A stretch of 64,000 bases of DNA, from the NCBI GenBank assembly GCA_029465975.1, contig CM055742.1, positions 8,742,043 through 8,806,042 of the forward strand. Reading direction: 5' to 3'. How positions within the stretch are numbered: position 1 is the stretch's first letter; each line of letters begins with the position of its first letter. The DNA comes from Dallia pectoralis (lineage: Eukaryota > Chordata > Actinopteri > Esociformes > Umbridae). Positions 58,705 to 64,000 of the stretch are shown here, in pieces. A program made the position numbers and the translations under genes. Under the pieces are notes generated by a model. The model did not search any database and was not told where the DNA came from. It was given only the letters and a program-made list of their open reading frames with translations.

Positions 58705-59331
58705 ATACTGCAAACTGTAAAATGCACAGTCAATAAAGAATCCGGAAGAGATTAGTTCAAACGACAATAAAACCGTCAAACGTAGAAAATATTGTCTATA
58801 AACTCAATTCGTATTGTCATTTGCTACATATAGTCCAATAAACAAAAACGGTATGACTATGTCAATGTAATAAATACAAACTGTCAATAAAATGCATGAT
58901 TTTCACTGTTGCAACAAAAACAAGTCTTTCAGTCAACACAGTTTAACTCTAGTCATATGATAACAAGACGTACAGAAAGTAGATATATTTATTTGTAATC
59001 TTCCGACGTTGTCCTAGACCTAGACATATGCTAAGACATATGCTATGCAATTATTCTCAAATCCACTTGAGGGTGCTATTATACTAGTGATTATGTAGTC
59101 AATAGGACGCGTTGCATACAAATACCCAGAAATGTGCTTAGATAAAAATCTGTCTTTAAAAAGCATGTTAGCGACTTGGTAAAAACGCTTGAAATTAACA
59201 TGTTCTTCTTTCATGTCAGTCATATATGTAGCCAAGTGGGCGGAACCAATGTGCGGGTTAGGTACCTGAGGGGAACAGGTTATAGGTGGCACTGTACCAG
59301 TATTTAGCCGCATCCGTAGTGGTCGCTAGCA
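58705..59331 (+). other. Intergenic DNA between the tRNA gene and the TIR element
   Basis: AT-rich, nothing recognised. Confidence 0.6.
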
Positions 59332-59791
59332 CCATAGACATAATATACATAGACGCCGCATCTACCGCTATGCCTACTGGCGCTGACGAGAAATGCAGCC
59401 GCCATCTTGCGGCGGTCCACCGCTCCACTCAGTGTAATCCGTTTGGCTGGTGCAATGAGCTGTCAGCGCATTCAATTAATCATACCTCACTGAATACACA
59501 ACTGATTTTCACGTGGGTTTTTTTTGCTGCAAAGGTCATACATGTAGCTATGACACAGGACACATGGTTCAGCGTATTTTAATATTCATAGTGGGCTTAA
59601 CAGTAATATAATATTCTGATATATGATGTGATCTAGGCTATGATAGGTATTTTGCAAATCACACACTATAATTATGATAGAGAAGCAGAAACAGATAGTG
59701 GCTGTAAAGTCAAATATTTAATAAGTTGAAAAAACAATACATGATTATATTATATTCTACTTTAAGCTTTTTATATTTGACACACACACCA

Positions 59792-60088
59792 CTAAAACTC
59801 CTGGAAGAGGACTGTTTTGCAGAGCTTCTTTCTCGTGCTCCCTTTTTGCAGTTCAAAAGAGGTGAGTTTGGCAATGTGGTTCAGCCTTAGCTTGAGAAAC
59901 ACAACCAATGACAACAAGTCTGAATGATGGTTGTCGATGCCAATCTGGGTCTCCTCAATGTGTTCCCCAGCAGAAAAACATCATTCGTTCCAATCTCCTC
60001 TCGGACAATTTGTGTGACTGTCGACACCTTAGGAGCTTGGATTTTTGAAGCTCGGCGGATCACCCTCTCTGCACCTCTCAGAACCTTA
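59792..60088 (-). pseudogene. C-terminal coding fragment of unknown protein in the TIR element
   Basis: On -, from about 60088, one frame reads ERVIRRASKIQAPKVSTVTQ and EEIGTNDVFLLG, then after a one-base loss in a G run (about 59966) another frame reads NHHSDLLSLVVFLKLRLNHI and FELQKGSTRKKL, ending TAG at 59792-59794. Regular codon-like sequence up to the stop suggests real former coding. Function unknown; possibly the end of the element's own protein. Confidence 0.45.
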
Positions 60089-60109
60089 TAATAATAAGCC
60101 CAACACTGA

Positions 60110-60610
60110 TAATACGGTCTGATAATACGGTCTGATGATACGGTCTGATGATACGGTCTGGTAATACAGTCTGGTAATACAGTCTGATCATACAGTCTAA
60201 TGATACAGTCTGATAATACGATCTGATAATACGGTCTGATAATACGGTCTAATGATACGGTGTGATAATACGGTCTGATGATACAGTCTGGTAATACAGT
60301 CTGGTAATACGGTCTGATAATACAGTCTGATGAAATAGTCTAATGATAGAGTCTGATAATACGGTCTAATAATACGGTCTGATAATACAGTCTGGTAATA
60401 CAGTCAGATCATACCGTCTAATGATACGGTCTGATAATACGGTCTGATAATACAGTCTGATAATACGGTCTGATGATACAGTCTGGTAATACAGTCTGAT
60501 AATACGGTCTGATAAAACAGTCTGATGATATAGTCTAATAATAGAGTCTGATAATACAGTCTGATAATACCGTCTGATAATACGGTCTGATAATACGGTC
60601 TGATAATTAT
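60110..60610 (+). repeat. 13 bp minisatellite (TGATAATACGGTC type)
   Basis: About 38 copies of tgataatacggtc with g/a and a/g variants. A shorter block of the same unit lies at about 62742-62800. Confidence 0.95.
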
Positions 60611-60764
60611 GGTGCGCCGTTTGTAAAGTGAAGCACACAAATAATAACACCAACATTTTGGCACATTTAGCCTCAAACAACATTTAATAGTCACGTTTTT
60701 AACACATTTAAAGCATTATTTGTGAACTTTGTCTTATTTACTTTTTGTGTAAAATATATATAAA

Positions 60765-60975
60765 TGCTAAATGTTAAATATTAAATGTTAAATCTAAATG
60801 TTAAATGTTATATCTAAATGTTATATGTTAAATCTAAATGTTAAATCTAAATGTTATATGTTAAATCTAAATGTTATATATTAAATCTAAATTTTAAATC
60901 TAAATGTTAAATGTTAAATCTAAATGTTAAATCTAAATGTTAAATCTAAATGTTAAATGTTAAATCTAAATTACA
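60765..60975 (+). repeat. 13 bp AT-rich minisatellite (TAAATCTAAATGT type)
   Basis: Repeats of taaatctaaatgt with half-unit slips. Different sequence from the neighbouring array but the same 13-base period. Confidence 0.9.
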
Positions 60976-61088
60976 AGTCATACATTTAACTATACAAGAA
61001 TTACGGTACTTAGCCTCGCCCCTAGTTTGTGACCGCGAATCTTCACAACTCACACAGCTCTATTTCACAAAGAAAGAGGTCTTTCAAA

Positions 61089-61208
61089 ATGGCAAGCCAT
61101 GAAGATTTAGCGGCTGTAATTGAGAGAGCTGTTGCTGCTGGTGTTAGGATGGCTCTACATGACCGACCTACACCAAGCACATCTTCCCCATCCACATCAT
61201 TGCCATCG
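61089..61208 (+). CDS. Possible first exon of a gene inside the TIR element
   Basis: An ATG at 61089 starts ASHEDLAAVIERAVAAGVRM ... PSTSLPS (40 codons) ending at donor S|gtaagt (GT at 61209). Later acceptor/donor pairs could supply exon 2 (about 62251-62317, Ser/Thr-rich, ending at gtaagtt) and exon 3 (from 62641 after cttttttag, GHNIFSKEDIECLLRLGTTL) before the sequence runs into the 13-mer block at about 62742. No known domain. The exon structure is inferred from splice signals only. Confidence 0.4.
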
Positions 61209-61599
61209 GTAAGTACTGAAGTTATGCGTTTTATGAAATGGAGAGGTCTTACAGTTAACCTAGCTGTCTTAGCTAGTATCATATGTCACCTGTTAACTAG
61301 ACTACCATAACCCAGTTAGTGGTTAACGGTAACCAAATTACCCACTTTATGAAGCCGTTGTTGTGGTGAATTTGTGACCAACTTTCCCAGATTGCTCACG
61401 AGCGCACTAACTAAGCAATCTGGGAAAGGGTTGGGTACGGAGACCCGCTGCTAATAGGGCACAGGTGCCTTAACAACCGGTATCTACCGGACCGAGTAGC
61501 AACGCGGATTTGTGTGCCTCATTTCGGCGCCACTTATTATACCTGCGCTGCTCTCTAAAGCTCCGAAACGGACGTTAGACGCGACAGAAGGATCGCTGC

Positions 61600-61880
61600 A
61601 CGTGTCACTAGTTAACAGTACAGTGCCTAGGACTAGCATGTGACATTAGTTAACAGTACACTGCCTAGGTTAGCTAGCACGTGACACTAGTTAACAGTAC
61701 ACTGCCTAGGTAGCACGTGGCATCAGTTAACAGTACACTGCCTAGGTTAACTAGCACATGACACTAGTTAACAGTACACTGCCTAGTTTAGCTAGCACAT
61801 GACACTAGTTAACAGTACACTGCCTAGTTTAGCTAGCACGTGACACTAGTTAACAGTACACTGCCTAGGTTAACTAGCAG
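61600..61880 (+). repeat. ~40 bp minisatellite with CACGTG/CACATG cores
   Basis: About seven units of ctagttaacagtacactgcc followed by taggttagctagcacgtgac, some with cacatg or a shortened spacer. Confidence 0.9.
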
Positions 61881-63281
61881 CTGGATTAAACACGGTGACA
61901 ATGCAACACACTTGAAACTGGTAGCCTTACAGTGCATTCAAAATTATTGTAAATGAACCTTTTCCCATCTGGTGGTTGTTTTTGTTGTCCAACAGCAATT
62001 TACTAGTGAAATTACTATATTATTAAATCATTTAATTTTGACCATATGGCCTTAGCAATAGTCAAGCCGTTCTTTAATGTCGCTGACTGTTGTTTAGTAC
62101 TTTACTCTACTCATCTAGTCTTCTGAATCCAAACTATAAGGTACAGTTTACTGTAGGCCAAAATATGGTACCAGGCAGATTTAACCACTAGCCCTTGAAC
62201 TGGGCTTTATCGCCATATCTGACAGTCAAAATATGGGCTCTTGTTTCAGGTCTCCACACCATTAGTGCCCACTGGCACTTCCAGCTCTGCCACCACTGTC
62301 ACATCACTGAGATCAGTAAGTTAAGTTGTGTTATACAGCTAGAACATTTTTGTTACCCTCAGTGAAATGAGTCATGTAGCTCAAAAAATGAAATCCATCA
62401 ACAGACTAATAGGAGTTATATGACAAATTGAAGTGAGTCTAGAATGATTTGACTAAAAAAAAACACTGTAAAAGCTATTTTTGGTTAATGTTCAAGTTCA
62501 ACATTGGTCATTTTTGGCTCATGTTATTTTAATATGTAGTGTATTAATATGGGTAGAGTATAATGATTACATTATGTGCGTGGCAAAATTATATCATGAA
62601 AACACTAAATGTCCTGTCTGTTTTTCCCCTTCTTTTTTAGGATGGGCATAACATATTTTCTAAAGAGGACATTGAGTGCTTGTTACGGCTTGGGACAACT
62701 CTCTGCGGTAGCTCCGGTCCTGCAGATATCCAGACCCATACAGTCTGATAATACAGTCTAATGATATAGTCTGATAATACGGTCTGATACAGACTGAGTA
62801 ATAATACAGTTTGATAACACAGTATGTGCTGTGTAAATGGCCAATGTTATACCAGTAATAATAGGTTATATTTCTACAATAGCATTATTGTGTCATTTGT
62901 AATCTAAGTGTTATATTACTTATCAAGTCTTAGTTCATAATCGGGTGAAGCCGGCCGGTGAAGTAAACATATACTAGCCAAGCTAGCTTACTTGGATTTC
63001 AGTACAGTAATATCTAAGATACTTGCTCCTTCTCTACTCTCTGGTAATATTCTTTTCACAAAACACAACCAATAATACCGAAATATTAAATCTTACTTGT
63101 GAAGGTAATCCCCCGAGCCCTGCTGGCGATTGTCCCCCGATTTAAGCAGTTATATGCTGCACAGTGCTGTGGCATCTATATATTCTGCTGCTACCAACTA
63201 GGAGTTCGACCGCATTAAGATGGCGGCCGCATTTCTTGTGCCCAGCAGCGGATGTGGCGTCTATGTATATTATGTCTATGG

Positions 63282-64000
63282 CTTGCACGGACTGTGGCCC
63301 TGGCTGTAGCAGTATATGTGGAGGTGTATGTTGTGGCGAATTTGCACATTGAGAGGGGTGAGTTGGTATTGTTTTGTGGTGTCTCCGTGTATATTGTAAT
63401 GTGTTATAAAAAGTCTGCAATGTATTCACTGTGTGTTTCTGTTATAGGTATTTCGCTAAACGTTTGTCACTGTTTTTGTAAGTTTCACGTTTGTTTTTAG
63501 TGAGAGGTTGTTATTTATGTACTTTTGGTGAGGGATTTATTACTTTGGTTTCATGTTTCTATTATTGTTTATTTGATTTGAGGCACTGTCAGTCAACCTG
63601 TCTTTATGTGCCGGTAGGGTTTTTGTATTATTGAACAATATAATAAATTGTTGTTTATTAAACTCTGGTTGTTGTTGTGACTGCTTGCCTGTTATGGGCC
63701 CAGGACCTGTTTGCACAGACTGACCCAGGGTTACACATCAGACTTGTAATCACATTTTTGGACTCTGCATGGCATGTGTAAGTGCTCATCACTTTATGTC
63801 GTATGGTTCTGTCAGTTTGTAGATGTTAGTAACTCCAAGGCAACAGACAAAAACATACGACATCAAGTGATGAGAGCTTACACAAAGTTGACAGGGCTGC
63901 GATAAAATGCCAGGCGACACTGCATCCATAGATCTGATTACAGGAACAAAGCCATGCTTGTATAGTGTATTACCATAATCAAGTAGTCATCATCACTGAC
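63282..64000 (+). other. Sequence right of the TIR element
   Basis: No gene recognised. Contains AATAAA-like sites (about 63640) and an inverted repeat at 63775-63884. Confidence 0.6.
63775..63884. repeat. 31 bp inverted repeat with 48-base loop
   Basis: Arms 63775-63805 and 63854-63884 pair at 28 of 31 positions (core catcact...atgtcgtatg). Confidence 0.8.

Larger units (their letters stand above)
59332..63281. mobile_element. Unassigned 3.95 kb TIR transposon with internal minisatellites
   Basis: The left end ccatagacataatatacata (59332) matches the reverse complement of the right end (63281) for about 30 bases with one change, then again at gagaaatgc(a/g)gccgccatctt. The inverted repeats extend about 80 bp. 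The flanks CTAGCA/CTTGCA could be a 6 bp duplication with one mismatch. Inside are coding fragments on both strands and three tandem arrays. No transposase motif that I recognise, so no superfamily is given. Confidence 0.7.

Noticed and set aside
60366..60694. Repetitive frames (YYQTVLSDRIIRL type) on the minus strand
   Set aside because: Translation of a 13 bp minisatellite, not a protein.
61600..61880. CRISPR-like array
   Set aside because: Units are contiguous tandem repeats without unique spacers, in a vertebrate genome.

Overview
The window is vertebrate, almost certainly teleost, nuclear DNA. The signs are GT-AG introns in a recognisable kinase gene, long (GT)n arrays, a tRNA-Leu(CAG) gene, and a typical fish mix of mobile elements (DIRS with tyrosine recombinase, Ty3/Gypsy, an endogenous retrovirus, L2-type LINE, tRNA-derived SINE, hAT). 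No prokaryotic features or CRISPR arrays were seen.

Layout. (1) 1-4.4 kb: the 3' end of a TESK1-like kinase gene on the + strand (last three coding exons, 3' UTR with a perfect (GT)72). (2) 4.4-56.3 kb: a tandem array of seven related class A-like GPCR genes, all on + and each with an intronless coding region. Units share a layout: GT-rich tract, TATA box, non-coding exon 1 with donor AAGG|GTAGGT or a close variant, a 0.55-1.7 kb intron, acceptor, then ATG a few bases into exon 2. Copies 2 (16.8 kb) and 6 (51.6 kb) are open end to end. Copies 1, 3 and 7 carry different frameshifts, copy 4 has lost its promoter and first half, and copy 5 is split by a 9 kb Ty3/Gypsy element four bases after its ATG. 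An orphan promoter at 14.6 kb marks a lost unit. (3) 56.3-64 kb: gene-poor DNA with a solo LTR, the tRNA gene and a 3.95 kb terminal-inverted-repeat element that I do not recognise.

History visible in the array. Copies 3-4 and 5-6 belong to a two-gene block duplicated in tandem. After subtracting later insertions and one deletion, the copy 3 to copy 5 and copy 5 to copy 7 distances are both about 8.89 kb. The retrovirus, the Ty3/Gypsy element and one solo LTR each sit in only one of the two blocks, so they arrived after the duplication. The receptors lack several hallmark class A residues (no Cys 25 residues before the Arg of ERY, Glu for Asp in TM2, no CWxP in TM6, SPYLH for NPxxY), so the family is either highly derived or not a standard one. 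I do not assign a ligand.

Mobile elements with clear structure: an 867 bp hAT-type element with a perfect 8 bp target duplication; a 3.2 kb DIRS element whose internal region is the reverse complement of its two ends joined; an 8.3 kb retrovirus with 521 bp LTRs, intact gag, remnant integrase and broken env; and a 9.0 kb Ty3/Gypsy element whose gag and pol are broken at several points. These, not host genes, contribute most of the long open frames here.
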